Below, in pieces: positions 23,769 through 31,544 of a DNA stretch of 40,657 nt. The position numbers and the translations under genes are program-made. Under the pieces are notes generated by a model, which searched no databases, was not told the DNA's origin, and saw only the letters and a list, made by a program, of their open reading frames with translations. Origin of the DNA: Pelagibacterales bacterium SAG-MED37 (GTDB taxonomy: Bacteria; Pseudomonadota; Alphaproteobacteria; Pelagibacterales; Pelagibacteraceae); assembly GCA_014653605.1 (NCBI GenBank), contig JACWEG010000007.1:1-40657 (forward strand), read 5' to 3'. Positions within the stretch are counted from its first letter, which is position 1. Each line of letters opens with the position of its first letter.

Positions 23769-23804
23769 AACAGCCTTAATGTGATACACACCTTAAGGCT
23801 GTTT
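23769..23804 (+). terminator. Terminator hairpin after the HU gene
   Basis: A perfect 11-bp inverted repeat, AACAGCCTTAA (23769-23779) and TTAAGGCTGTT (23793-23803), starts 9 bases after the HU stop. The loop contains a second small stem, TGTG-ATA-CACA (23780-23790), with CC unpaired. Only three or four T follow, so it may act as an mRNA-stabilising 3' end or a weak terminator. Confidence 0.7.
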
Positions 23805-23896
23805 CTATATGCAAAATCTGCATAGCCAATTTTCCTAATCAGCGTTAGTTTTCAGATTTTTTTAAAAATATAAGTTTTCTCTTACAGGGAGGTCTT

Positions 23897-25198
23897 ATGA
23901 CTAAATTAATGAAAAAAATAAGTCTGCCACTCATGAGTTTAATGTTTTTATTAAATATGAGTAGTGCAGGTATGGCGGAGACAACAGTTTCTGCTGAAAT
24001 AGGTTTTATATTTAACACCTTGCTATTTTTAATTTGTGGTTTCCTCGTCTTCTTTATGGCGTGTGGATTTGCAATGTTAGAATCTGGAATGGTTACATCT
24101 AAAAGTGTATCTGTTATCTGTGCAAAAAATATAGGTTTAATATCAATCTCTGGAATTATGTTCTGGATGTTCGGTTATAATCTAGCTTATGGAATTCCAG
24201 AAGGTGGATATATCGGAAGTTTTATTCCATGGTCAGATTCTAGTGCAGTTGATACAGGTTATGCAGATGGATCAGATTGGTATTTTCAGATGGTTTTCTG
24301 TGCAACAACAGTATCTATTGTATCAGGAACTTTAGCAGAAAGAATTAAGCTTTGGCCATTCTTTTTATTTGCAGCAATTTTATCAGGAATTATCTACCCG
24401 ATCGTAATGGGTTGGCAGTGGGGTGGTGGCTGGTTAGCTGCTGCTGGTTTCTCAGATTTTGCTGGATCAACATTAGTACACTCAACTGGTGGAGCAGCAG
24501 CTTTAGCAGGTGCTTTAATGTTAGGTCCAAGACTTGGTAGATTTACTAAGTCTGGTGCTCCAGCGCCGTTAAAACCCTTTGCTGCATCTTCAATTCCATT
24601 AGTAACTGTAGGAGTATTTATTCTATGGTTAGGTTGGTTTGGATTTAATGGTGGTTCTCAATTAGCTATTGGTACAGCTGATGATGCAATCGCTGTTTCA
24701 ACAATATTTATAAATACTTTCTTAGCAGGAGCAGGTGGCGTTATGGCTGCAGCAACTGTTACAAGATTAAATTTTGGAAAAACAGATGTTGTTCAAATGT
24801 TAAATGGTTGTATTGGTGGATTAGTTGCAATTACTGCTGAGCCATTAATGCCTTCACCATTAGCAGCAATTTTAATTGGTGCAGTTGGTGGTGTAATCGT
24901 AGTTTATGGTACTAAACTTCTATTCTCATTAAAAATTGATGATGTAGTAGGAGCAATACCCGCTCACTTATTTGCTGGTATTTGGGGTACATTGGCTGTG
25001 CCGATTACAAATCCAGATACTTCATTTGGAGCTCAATTATTAGGTGTTCTTTCGATTAACATTTTCGTTTTTGTGGTTGCTTTAATTGTATGGTCAATCA
25101 TGAAATCTACAATTGGTATCAGACTAAGTAAAGAGGCTGAAACTAAAGGTACAGATGTTACGGAAACAGGCGTTATTGCATATGCAATACGTGACTAA
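23897..25198 (+). CDS. amtB: Ammonium transporter (Amt family)
   Basis: This 433-aa Amt/AmtB channel has an N-terminal signal-like segment (to about residue 26, SSAGMAETTVS) and eleven membrane helices. Visible family signatures are MACGFAMLESGMV (about 55-67), CATTVSIVSGTLAERIKLW (about 135-153), DFAGSTLVHSTGGAAALAGALMLGPRLGR (about 193-221, with one pore His), LGWFGFNGGS and HLFAGIWGTLAVP (second pore-side His). It moves ammonium across the inner membrane and is a key nitrogen acquisition protein in oligotrophic marine bacteria. RBS GGGAGG precedes the ATG; a 93-bp leader separates it from the HU terminator. No glnK is adjacent on this side. Confidence 0.97.
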   Translation: MTKLMKKISLPLMSLMFLLNMSSAGMAETTVSAEIGFIFNTLLFLICGFLVFFMACGFAMLESGMVTSKSVSVICAKNIGLISISGIMFWMFGYNLAYGIPEGGYIGSFIPWSDSSAVDTGYADGSDWYFQMVFCATTVSIVSGTLAERIKLWPFFLFAAILSGIIYPIVMGWQWGGGWLAAAGFSDFAGSTLVHSTGGAAALAGALMLGPRLGRFTKSGAPAPLKPFAASSIPLVTVGVFILWLGWFGFNGGSQLAIGTADDAIAVSTIFINTFLAGAGGVMAAATVTRLNFGKTDVVQMLNGCIGGLVAITAEPLMPSPLAAILIGAVGGVIVVYGTKLLFSLKIDDVVGAIPAHLFAGIWGTLAVPITNPDTSFGAQLLGVLSINIFVFVVALIVWSIMKSTIGIRLSKEAETKGTDVTETGVIAYAIRD

Positions 25199-25210
25199 TT
25201 GTTAACAATA

Positions 25211-25264
25211 AAGGGATTCTACGCTCTCTGTGTATCTCCGCGATTACTCGTCGTAGGGTCCCTT
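25211..25264 (+). ncRNA. Long hairpin in amtB 3' region, possible small RNA or 3' UTR element
   Basis: AAGGGATTCTACG (25211-25223) pairs with CGTAGGGTCCCTT (25252-25264): a 13-bp stem (two G-U pairs) with a 28-nt loop that is unusually GC-rich for this genome (TCTCCGCG). It starts 12 bases after the amtB stop and lacks an immediate T-run. A true terminator follows at 25291. Both hairpins are preceded by near-identical words (TTAACAATAAAG and TTAAACAATAAAG). The segment 25200-25320 could be released as a 3'-UTR-derived small RNA, or protect the amtB message. Confidence 0.45.
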
Positions 25265-25290
25265 AAATTCTCTTTAGTTAGTTAAACAAT

Positions 25291-25320
25291 AAAGCCCCCT
25301 CCCTCAGGGGGCTTTTTTTT
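25291..25320 (+). terminator. Strong intrinsic terminator after amtB
   Basis: AAAGCCCCCT (25291-25300) and AGGGGGCTTT (25306-25315) make a 10-bp GC-rich stem with a 5-nt loop, followed by eight T (25313-25320). The T-run reaches the stop codon of the converging glycosyltransferase gene. It is the most canonical terminator of the window outside coding sequence. Confidence 0.92.
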
Positions 25321-26308
25321 ATAAGTTGTTAATAATTTTATTTAAAACTTCACCGGGTTTAAGTTTTTTCATTCCTTCTCTATTTCGAGTCCAAATATCA
25401 TCTTTGTAGTCTTGAGGGGTTATTGGTGTTATTTTACTGTATTTCAATTCGCTAACTGGATCGTTAGCAATTAAACCAAAAGTCTTAACACCCAAAGCAG
25501 CAGATAAATTTAAAGGACCAGAGTTATTACCTATATAAAATGCTGAATTTTTAATAGCTAATATTACTCCTGTTAGATCTTTATTAGAACAATCAATAAA
25601 ATATTTCTTTCCAGAGTCATTAATAATTTTTTTGGCAACATTTGATTTATCTGGTCCACAAACTAAATATATGTAATCAAACAATCCTTTCTCATGCAAA
25701 AGGTCTGCTAATTTTATAAAATCTTCCTCAAACCACATTTTATAATCTTCAAAAGAATCAACACCAAATGCAATTTTTTTCCCATCAATCATCAGATCAT
25801 TATTACCTACTTTAAGTCGTTCAATATTTACTTCTAAGTCAGGAAACTTATCGTTTAATATAATCGAATTAATCTTTAATAATTTTTGTGATTGCTCTGA
25901 ATAGTTTAATTTCCAATCTTTTTCATCTAAGTAATTTTTAACTGTGATCCATTTTTTTTGATTTTTGAAACCTGGTCCAATTATATTTTTGATGCCAGCT
26001 AATTTTGCTGCAATTGCAGGTTTGTTTACTTTATCTAAAATGTAAACATAATCATATTTTTCTAAATCAAATATTTTTTTTAACTTAAAAACATCTATCC
26101 AATAAGCTAAGCCTTTTCTAAATTCGTTATAATGAATCTTATTAATATGATTTAAATCTTTTAAAATATCTTTTGCTTGAGTTTTTTTTCTAACAACTAA
26201 ATCAACCTTTTGATTATGGTGATCACTAATAGCCTTTATATATGGTAGTTGCCAAATTAAATCACCTAATTTATGGTGAGTATAAACTATACAAATTTTC
26301 TTATTCAT
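25319..26308 (-). CDS. Glycosyltransferase family 9 (heptosyltransferase-like)
   Basis: This 329-aa protein has the GT9 (lipopolysaccharide heptosyltransferase) layout: an N-terminal Rossmann-like half beginning KICIVYTHHKLGDLIWQLPYIKAI, where the G-D-x-[IV] after the first strand is the acceptor-site signature, and a C-terminal nucleotide-sugar half with YIGNNSGPLNLSAALGVKTFGLI (about 255-277; usually G-x-D-[ST]-G-x-x-H, here N-S-G-P-L-N). It overlaps the FkbM-like gene by 8 bp, forming a two-gene cell-surface unit. It probably transfers heptose or another sugar to the LPS core. The Asp/His positions of the second motif are changed to Asn, so specificity may differ. Confidence 0.85.
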   Translation of the reverse strand: MNKKICIVYTHHKLGDLIWQLPYIKAISDHHNQKVDLVVRKKTQAKDILKDLNHINKIHYNEFRKGLAYWIDVFKLKKIFDLEKYDYVYILDKVNKPAIAAKLAGIKNIIGPGFKNQKKWITVKNYLDEKDWKLNYSEQSQKLLKINSIILNDKFPDLEVNIERLKVGNNDLMIDGKKIAFGVDSFEDYKMWFEEDFIKLADLLHEKGLFDYIYLVCGPDKSNVAKKIINDSGKKYFIDCSNKDLTGVILAIKNSAFYIGNNSGPLNLSAALGVKTFGLIANDPVSELKYSKITPITPQDYKDDIWTRNREGMKKLKPGEVLNKIINNL

Positions 26309-27083
26309 TAAATTTTATTTCAATATCTGGTCCTCGTTTATGATTTTTAAAATCCAAGCCCTCTATTGGATAATTTCTTTTTGATCTTTCATCTGTTATT
26401 TCAAATTTTTTTGGGTTTATAAGTGTCATTTCAATCACCTGAGGAATACCTTTTTCATCTAACATCCCGTAGTTATTTGCGGTAATGTGTATGTTTTTAA
26501 GTTTAGTATTTTCAATAAAGTTCTCAACTTTTTTTAAATTTTTTTGCATATCGTGAAACTCTATTATAAGTAAATTTATTTTGTCTAAATTCTTATCTAT
26601 TTCCTCTAGAATTTTAAATTCATCTCCTTCAATGTCTATTTTTAAAATTATATTTTCATTACTACCAATTGCCTCTGAAATTGTTGCTTGATTATTTTCA
26701 TCATTTTTATGTGAAACAATCTTTTTAATATGATGCTTATTTTTTCCTTTAAAAAAATTTAGATAACTTACATACTTAAATATATCTAATATTCTCCTAG
26801 GGGTAATTTTTTTCAATAATAGGAATGCTATAAAATCTTTTTTGAACCTATTTAACCAGAAATGTCTATCAACCGTGTGATCATAAGCTTCAACCCTAGA
26901 ACTGTTATTTTTATTAAGAAAATCTTTTTCAAATTCCCAATCATCATTTAGACCACAAGTAATTATTACCTCAGATTTTTCTATTACTCTTTTATCAATG
27001 ACATATCCACCATCTTTTTTAGGACCTATCCTAACCAAATTCGATTTGTCTGAATGAAAAGGTTTTAATATTTTAGGTAGCAC
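26301..27083 (-). CDS. FkbM-like methyltransferase domain protein
   Basis: This 260-aa protein starts LKPFHSDKSNLVRIGPKKDGGYVI and contains IITCGLNDDWEFEKDFL (a degenerate SAM-binding Gly motif), AYDHTVD and IILKIDIEGDEFKILEEI (about 145-162). KIDIEGDE is the hallmark D-[IV]-E-G motif of FkbM-family methyltransferases. Such proteins methylate sugars or peptidyl products in surface-glycan or secondary-metabolite loci. It is upstream of the GT9 gene with an 8-bp overlap. The SAM pocket appears less typical than in classic FkbM, so activity is not certain. Confidence 0.75.
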   Translation of the reverse strand: MLPKILKPFHSDKSNLVRIGPKKDGGYVIDKRVIEKSEVIITCGLNDDWEFEKDFLNKNNSSRVEAYDHTVDRHFWLNRFKKDFIAFLLLKKITPRRILDIFKYVSYLNFFKGKNKHHIKKIVSHKNDENNQATISEAIGSNENIILKIDIEGDEFKILEEIDKNLDKINLLIIEFHDMQKNLKKVENFIENTKLKNIHITANNYGMLDEKGIPQVIEMTLINPKKFEITDERSKRNYPIEGLDFKNHKRGPDIEIKFNE

Positions 27084-27132
27084 AATTTTTATCTATGATT
27101 ATATTAAAAACTATATAATAAATAAAAAAATT

Positions 27133-27516
27133 ATGAATATAAAATCATCACAAACTCTTGTTTCAGAAGCCCTAGATCAAATTAAAACAATTTCAACTGA
27201 TGAGGCACACAAAATGGTTAGTGAAAATCAGTGTAACTTAATCGACATAAGAGATATTCGAGAGTTAGAGAAAGAGGGGAGAGTTGAAAATTCTAATCAT
27301 ATACCAAGAGGCATGTTAGAGTTTTGGTTAGATCCAGAAAGTGCTTACTTTAAAAAAGGTAAGTTAGATCTAAATAAAGAAATGGTTTTATTTTGTGCAG
27401 GTGGTTTGAGATCTGCATTAGCTGCAAAATCTCTAAAAGATATGGGTTTTAAAAAAGTTTCTCATATAGACGGAGGTTTTGGAGCCATTAGACAAAGTAA
27501 ATTTAAAATTGTTTAA
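27133..27516 (+). CDS. Rhodanese-domain sulfurtransferase
   Basis: This 127-aa single-domain rhodanese has the substrate-side CH2A region NLIDIRDIRELEKEGRVENSNHIPRG (about 35-60) and active-site loop CAGGLRSA with Cys88. It moves sulfane sulfur to an acceptor such as cyanide, thioredoxin or a biosynthetic carrier. It is free-standing; its stop overlaps the stop of the converging HCCA-isomerase-like gene in TTAA. The physiological acceptor is unknown. Confidence 0.92.
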   Translation: MNIKSSQTLVSEALDQIKTISTDEAHKMVSENQCNLIDIRDIRELEKEGRVENSNHIPRGMLEFWLDPESAYFKKGKLDLNKEMVLFCAGGLRSALAAKSLKDMGFKKVSHIDGGFGAIRQSKFKIV

Positions 27517-28097
27517 GAATTATATTCATCTAAAGCATACTCTAATCGATCTTGTCCCCAAAAAATTTTGTTATTAACTACAAAAGTTGGAGCACCAAAA
27601 ATATTTTTTTCAAAAGCAATATTTGTAAGTTTTTTTAATTCATCTTTAATCTCAACATTTTGTATTTTTTCAAAATATTTTTTTTTATCTATACCTAAAT
27701 TTTCTAAAACTTTATTAACATTTTCTTGACTGGAAATATCAATGTTATTTTTCCAGTAAGCATTAAAAAATAAATCAAAATATTTTTTTTTTAATTCTTC
27801 ATTAATTGCAAGATATCCACGCATCAAGTAAAGTGAATTAATTGGAAATTTTGTATTCCAAATAAATGGAATGTTATTTTTTTTTGCAATTAAATTACAG
27901 TCAAATTTCATATTCTTTAATTTGCGTTCGTTAAAAGCGGGAGCAGTAATACCCCCAAGATTATGAAGTCCACCTAATAATATAGGTTTATAATTTATAT
28001 TTATTTCTTCGTAATCTTTTAAAGTCTTTAATTTATGAATAGCTAAATATGAATAAGGGCTAATAAAATCAAAGTAAAAATCAATAGATTTAGTCAT
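27513..28097 (-). CDS. DsbA-superfamily, 2-hydroxychromene-2-carboxylate isomerase-like protein
   Basis: This 194-aa thioredoxin-fold protein is related to HCCA isomerase and kappa-class glutathione transferase. It starts FYFDFISPYSYLA, with Ser in place of a redox cysteine pair, and ends GAPTFVVNNKIFWGQDRLEYALDE, the usual family ending (GxPxF...F.GxDRL). Known members isomerise chromene carboxylates in naphthalene breakdown or conjugate glutathione; most homologues in marine bacteria have no proven role. It overlaps the ABA4-like gene by 8 bp. Function here is open. Confidence 0.88.
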   Translation of the reverse strand: MTKSIDFYFDFISPYSYLAIHKLKTLKDYEEININYKPILLGGLHNLGGITAPAFNERKLKNMKFDCNLIAKKNNIPFIWNTKFPINSLYLMRGYLAINEELKKKYFDLFFNAYWKNNIDISSQENVNKVLENLGIDKKKYFEKIQNVEIKDELKKLTNIAFEKNIFGAPTFVVNNKIFWGQDRLEYALDEYNS

Positions 28098-28593
28098 GGA
28101 GATTTATACTTTTGGCATGAAAAATTTTTATTAGCCAATACACAAACAAACCTAACGGACCAATTAAATACGTAACAATCAGGGGTACCGATAAAAGAAT
28201 TTTGTTAATTGAAAATTTTTGAGAGTCTTTAACCATCCAACCACCTGTAAAAAGATTAATTGCAATAAAATGTATCCAAAAAAACATAATATAAAAATTG
28301 TTAGTGAATAATTCAGATAAACCTTCAAGTCCGAGATAAAGTTTAAAATTACCAACAAAATCATAAGAGGTTAGATATGATTTATAAAGTATGAAAATAT
28401 AAGCCCCGCTTAGTAAAATGATAGGTAGTATCGAAGTTACAAAGAATCTACATAAATATGACTGAGGAAAAAAAATTAACATTAACCAAAAAGGGATAAC
28501 TCCTAAATTCACCCAATAGTAGAGCATTTCAATTGTAAAATAATTATAAATTTGTTCGATCATTTCAAAATATATTATAGTAAATCTATTCAT
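28090..28593 (-). CDS. ABA4-like (DUF4281) membrane protein
   Basis: This 167-aa protein has four membrane helices. The family pattern is LYYWVNLGVIPFWLMLIFFP at the start, a middle loop with GLSELFTNNFYIMFFWIHFIAINLFTGGWMVKD (His and Asp/Trp conserved) and an ending VTYLIGPLGLFVYWLIK. In plants ABA4 is needed for neoxanthin formation; bacterial versions are uncharacterised. I kept ATG 28593 because AGGAA stands a few bases upstream on the minus strand; ATG 28563 is an alternative. At 28593 the start codon overlaps the recX start codon on the other strand (CATG). Confidence 0.8.
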   Translation of the reverse strand: MNRFTIIYFEMIEQIYNYFTIEMLYYWVNLGVIPFWLMLIFFPQSYLCRFFVTSILPIILLSGAYIFILYKSYLTSYDFVGNFKLYLGLEGLSELFTNNFYIMFFWIHFIAINLFTGGWMVKDSQKFSINKILLSVPLIVTYLIGPLGLFVYWLIKIFHAKSINLHD

Positions 28594-29155
28594 GATTCCT
28601 ATAAGAAATCGAAAAAAAACTTTGAAGGTAACTGTTGAGGAAATGAGAAATTTTGCGTTTGCTTATGTTGAAAAGTATGCTCCCTCAAAACAACAACTAA
28701 AGACTTACCTTTTAAAGAAATATCTTAAAACTTCAGTACCAAATGTTAAAAAACAAGATGTGACTAATTTAATAGATATTGTTCTTTCAGATCTAGAAAA
28801 AAGTAAATTTATAAATGATAAATTTTATTCAGATAGCAAAGCAAAAAGTATGATTCAGAGAGGAAATTCAATTAATAAAATAAGAAGTTATCTAGTTGGC
28901 AAAGGTATAAATGATGAATTCATAAAAGATACAGTTAATAAGATTAAAGATGAAAATTCTGATCAAGATTTCTTCTCTGCGATAAAAATATGTAAAAAAA
29001 AAAGAATTGGTCCCGCTAGAACAGAGGATAATAGACCCTTATTTTATAAAAAAGATATTTCTTTGTTAGCAAGAAATGGTTTTGACTTTGAAACATCAAA
29101 AAAAATTATGGATATAGATAAAGATGATTATTTAAAAATAATAAAATTACTTTAG
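28592..29155 (+). CDS. recX: RecA regulator RecX family protein
   Basis: This 187-aa protein is made of tandem three-helix RecX modules: EEMRNFAFAYVEKYAPSKQQLKTYLLKK (about 16-43), DVTNLIDIVLSDLEKSKFINDKFYSDSKAKSMIQRGNSINKIRSYLVGKGI (about 56-106) and a third repeat with SLLARNGFDFETSKKIMD. RecX binds RecA filaments and limits their extension. No clear RBS precedes the ATG, but TATTATAGT about 20 bases upstream could be a -10 box, so translation may be leaderless. It shares two start-codon bases with the divergent ABA4-like gene and overlaps the 3' end of the 47-aa gene by 9 bp. Confidence 0.85.
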   Translation: MIPIRNRKKTLKVTVEEMRNFAFAYVEKYAPSKQQLKTYLLKKYLKTSVPNVKKQDVTNLIDIVLSDLEKSKFINDKFYSDSKAKSMIQRGNSINKIRSYLVGKGINDEFIKDTVNKIKDENSDQDFFSAIKICKKKRIGPARTEDNRPLFYKKDISLLARNGFDFETSKKIMDIDKDDYLKIIKLL

Positions 29156-29290
29156 ATTTTTATCTTTTTCTTTTTTAACTAAAAAATCAATTTTGTTTCT
29201 GATATAATTCTTTACAAATACGAATGTAATTAATCCAAAAATTGAAACTGATACTATTATAATAAGTATTATTCTTAGTTGTTCATCCAT
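29147..29290 (-). CDS. Small single-span membrane protein (47 aa)
   Basis: A 47-codon frame begins at ATG 29290-29288, whose A is also the last base of the stop codon of the inositol-phosphatase-family gene (TAATG). The product has a short N-terminus (MDEQLR), one membrane helix (about 7-27, IILIIIVSVSIFGLITFVFV) and a basic tail rich in Lys. That points to a bitopic inner-membrane peptide with the tail in the cytoplasm. The TAATG coupling and the sensible topology argue for a real gene. Function is unknown. Confidence 0.6.
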   Translation of the reverse strand: MDEQLRIILIIIVSVSIFGLITFVFVKNYIRNKIDFLVKKEKDKNLK

Positions 29291-30063
29291 TACAATATAT
29301 TCTTACTTTTTAGAATTAAGCTTGGGTTTTTAAAATCTCTTTTTCCATATTTTATCTCTTTATTATCAAAATCTGTTACCACACCCCCAGCATGTTTTAG
29401 AATTGCATGACCAGCAGCAATATCCCATTCACAAGCTCTTGGTTCTGCAACATATCCATCATATTCTCCTGCAGCAATTACACAAAATTTTAGTGAACTT
29501 TTCATTCTTACATATTTTTTTACATTAAGTTTTTTGTGAATTGCTTCTATCTCTGGCTTTATTTTGTTCGAGTAAGAGACAAATTTAATTTCATTTTTGT
29601 TAAAGTTTTTTGAACAATTTAATTTAATAGTCTTTCCATCTATGATTTCAAAAGCTAAATTATTACCATAAGAATAAAACATTCTTTTTTTTGAAGGTGC
29701 ATTTATCAATCCTATAACTGGATTATTGTTAATTATAAGACCAGCATTAATTGTAAATTCTTCTAAGTTATTAATATAATCATAAGTACCGTCTATTGGA
29801 TCAATTAACCAAAAATCCTTTAAATTTTTTATAGACTTATTGTCAGAAGTTTCTTCTGAAACAATTGGTATTTTAGGAGTAATATTTTTTATTTTATTAG
29901 TAATAATTTTATTGACCTCTAGATCACCATTACTAACAGGTGTATTATCTGACTTTATTTCCTTGATTAACCCTTTTTCTCGAAGTTCTAACGAAATTTT
30001 TCCAGCATATAAAAAGGTATCAATTAATTCTTCAGTAATTTTTTTTAAATTTAATTCAGTCAT
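29290..30063 (-). CDS. Inositol monophosphatase-family phosphatase, CysQ/HisN-like
   Basis: This 257-aa Mg2+-dependent, lithium-sensitive-type phosphatase has metal residues Glu70-Glu71 (IVSEET), DPIDGT with Asp88 and Asp91 (88-93), and the C-terminal ACEWDIAAGHAIL with the third metal Asp. The SEET...DPIDGTYDYI combination is like CysQ (3'(2'),5'-bisphosphate nucleotidase), but IMPase and histidinol-phosphatase types share it. It overlaps the upstream DUF3553 gene by 8 bp and is coupled to the 47-aa membrane protein by TAATG. The family is certain; the substrate is not. Confidence 0.9.
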   Translation of the reverse strand: MTELNLKKITEELIDTFLYAGKISLELREKGLIKEIKSDNTPVSNGDLEVNKIITNKIKNITPKIPIVSEETSDNKSIKNLKDFWLIDPIDGTYDYINNLEEFTINAGLIINNNPVIGLINAPSKKRMFYSYGNNLAFEIIDGKTIKLNCSKNFNKNEIKFVSYSNKIKPEIEAIHKKLNVKKYVRMKSSLKFCVIAAGEYDGYVAEPRACEWDIAAGHAILKHAGGVVTDFDNKEIKYGKRDFKNPSLILKSKNIL

Positions 30064-30226
30064 TTAATTTTATTAATTCTATATTTTTCGCATTTATCAC
30101 TTTTTTTCCAGCATTTTCAAAATTTACAGTTACTTTATCCTTAATTATTGATTGAACTTGACCTATGCCCCATTCTTTATTGTTAGGATTTTCAACTTTG
30201 TCACCTGGCTCATAATCTAAAATCAT
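30056..30226 (-). CDS. DUF3553 family protein (56 aa)
   Basis: A 56-codon frame starts at ATG 30226 and overlaps the phosphatase start by 8 bases. The sequence follows the DUF3553 pattern: [20 protein letters not shown] (7-26) and [13 protein letters not shown] (32-44). This family is a small beta-barrel (SH3-like) domain, also found attached to UvrD-like helicases and CarD-like contexts; its function is not established. The match to the family is convincing despite the small size. Confidence 0.85.
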   Translation of the reverse strand: MILDYEPGDKVENPNNKEWGIGQVQSIIKDKVTVNFENAGKKVINAKNIELIKLND

Positions 30227-30267
30227 TTAATTTAACTTATATTAGAAATAAGTATAAATACCATCAA

Positions 30268-31386
30268 ATGAATAATGATTTAAATTCTATTGGTTTAGAT
30301 AAAAAACCCTCAGACACAACAGTAGTTGTTGCAATGTCAGGTGGAGTAGATTCTTCAACTGTGGCCGGCATGATGAAGAAAGAGGGTTTCAATGTGATAG
30401 GTATAACATTAAAGCTTTATGATGACGGTAAAGAGGTTGCAGCCTCAAAACAATGTTGTTCTGGACAAGATATAATGGATGCAAAAAGAGTCGCTCAGAA
30501 ATTAGATATAGAACATAAAGTTTTATATTATCAAAATAAGTTTAAACAGGGTGTAATAGACAATTTTGTTGAAAGTTATTTGAAAGGTGAGACTCCAATA
30601 CCTTGTGTTCAGTGTAATCAAACAGTTAAATTTAAAGATTTGTTTGAAGTTTCAAAAGATTTAAAAGCCGATGCTTTAGTTACTGGTCATTATGTAAAAA
30701 GTATTACAAAAAATAATTCTACTAATATGTACAGAGCTATAGACGAAAACAGGGATCAAAGTTATTTTTTATTTAACACCACTAGAGAACAGTTAGATTA
30801 TTTAAGATTTCCATTAGGGGGTTTACTGAAAAACCAAACTAGAGACATAGCAAAAAAACTAGATTTAAACGTTGCAGATAAACCAGATAGTCAGGATATA
30901 TGTTTTGTACCAAATGGAGATTATGCATCTGTTATACAAAAATTTAAGCCAGAGTCTTTTAAAAAAGGAAATATAAAAAACTTAGAGGGTCAAGTAATAG
31001 GTGTTCATGATGGAATTATTAATTTTACTATTGGTCAGAGAAAAGGAATTAAAGTTTCAGATAAAGATCCATTATATGTACTAAAAATAAATTCGGAAAA
31101 AAATGAGATAGTGGTTGGTCCAAAAGAAAATTTAGGAAAAAAAAATATTATATTAAAAAATATCAATTTACTTTCAGACAAAAGTGAATTTAGTAAAAAT
31201 ATTTATGTTAAAGTTAGATCAACTGGAAAATTACTAGATGCAAAAGTAAATTTTAATGATCAAAATAATGCAAAAGTTGATTTAGTAGAAACAGAGGACG
31301 GTATATCTCCAGGTCAAGCATGTGTTTTTTATAACAAAGACACATTAGGGTATAAAGTATTGGGAGGTGGTTGGATAAAGGAATAA
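30268..31386 (+). CDS. mnmA: tRNA-specific 2-thiouridylase MnmA
   Basis: This 372-aa enzyme adds sulfur to C2 of U34 in tRNA-Lys, -Glu and -Gln. It has the PP-loop [13 protein letters not shown] (22-34) for ATP, catalytic Cys116 ([11 protein letters not shown]) and Cys212 (DSQDICFV), the tRNA/ATP region [13 protein letters not shown] and the C-terminal [10 protein letters not shown]. The length is normal. It is divergent from the DUF3553/phosphatase genes across 41 bp. A slightly long N-terminus (about 18 residues before the first strand) is plausible for alphaproteobacterial MnmA. Confidence 0.97.
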   Translation: MNNDLNSIGLDKKPSDTTVVVAMSGGVDSSTVAGMMKKEGFNVIGITLKLYDDGKEVAASKQCCSGQDIMDAKRVAQKLDIEHKVLYYQNKFKQGVIDNFVESYLKGETPIPCVQCNQTVKFKDLFEVSKDLKADALVTGHYVKSITKNNSTNMYRAIDENRDQSYFLFNTTREQLDYLRFPLGGLLKNQTRDIAKKLDLNVADKPDSQDICFVPNGDYASVIQKFKPESFKKGNIKNLEGQVIGVHDGIINFTIGQRKGIKVSDKDPLYVLKINSEKNEIVVGPKENLGKKNIILKNINLLSDKSEFSKNIYVKVRSTGKLLDAKVNFNDQNNAKVDLVETEDGISPGQACVFYNKDTLGYKVLGGGWIKE

Positions 31387-31387
31387 G

Positions 31388-31471
31388 CTATTTCTTTTTA
31401 TTCTTTTTTCTAGCTCTTCTTTTTTTAGAGCCCATTTTTCTTCGGCCCCTATGTTTTTTTGGATAACTCAT
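31388..31471 (-). CDS. Tiny, very basic 27-aa ORF
   Basis: A 27-codon frame starts at ATG 31471 with Shine-Dalgarno AGGA five bases upstream and ends one base from the mnmA stop. It starts MSYPKKHRGRRKMGSKKRR and 16 of its 27 residues are Lys or Arg, with one His. Composition resembles small ribosome-associated or COX24/AURKAIP1-like and bL36-like basic peptides. It may be a ribosomal accessory protein. Its size prevents a firm call, but the RBS and charge pattern are beyond simple AT-rich background. Confidence 0.5.
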   Translation of the reverse strand: MSYPKKHRGRRKMGSKKRRARKKNKKK

Positions 31472-31544
31472 TAAGTCCTATTCATTAATTTATTGAATTT
31501 CATTGTGGGATATAGCATTGTCCCTCCAGCATATCAATTTTTTT

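Noticed and set aside
31413-31431. GCTCT/AGAGC hairpin as the mnmA terminator
   Set aside because: Only five pairs with a 9-nt loop and an imperfect T tract; it lies inside the basic 27-aa frame and is too weak to call.
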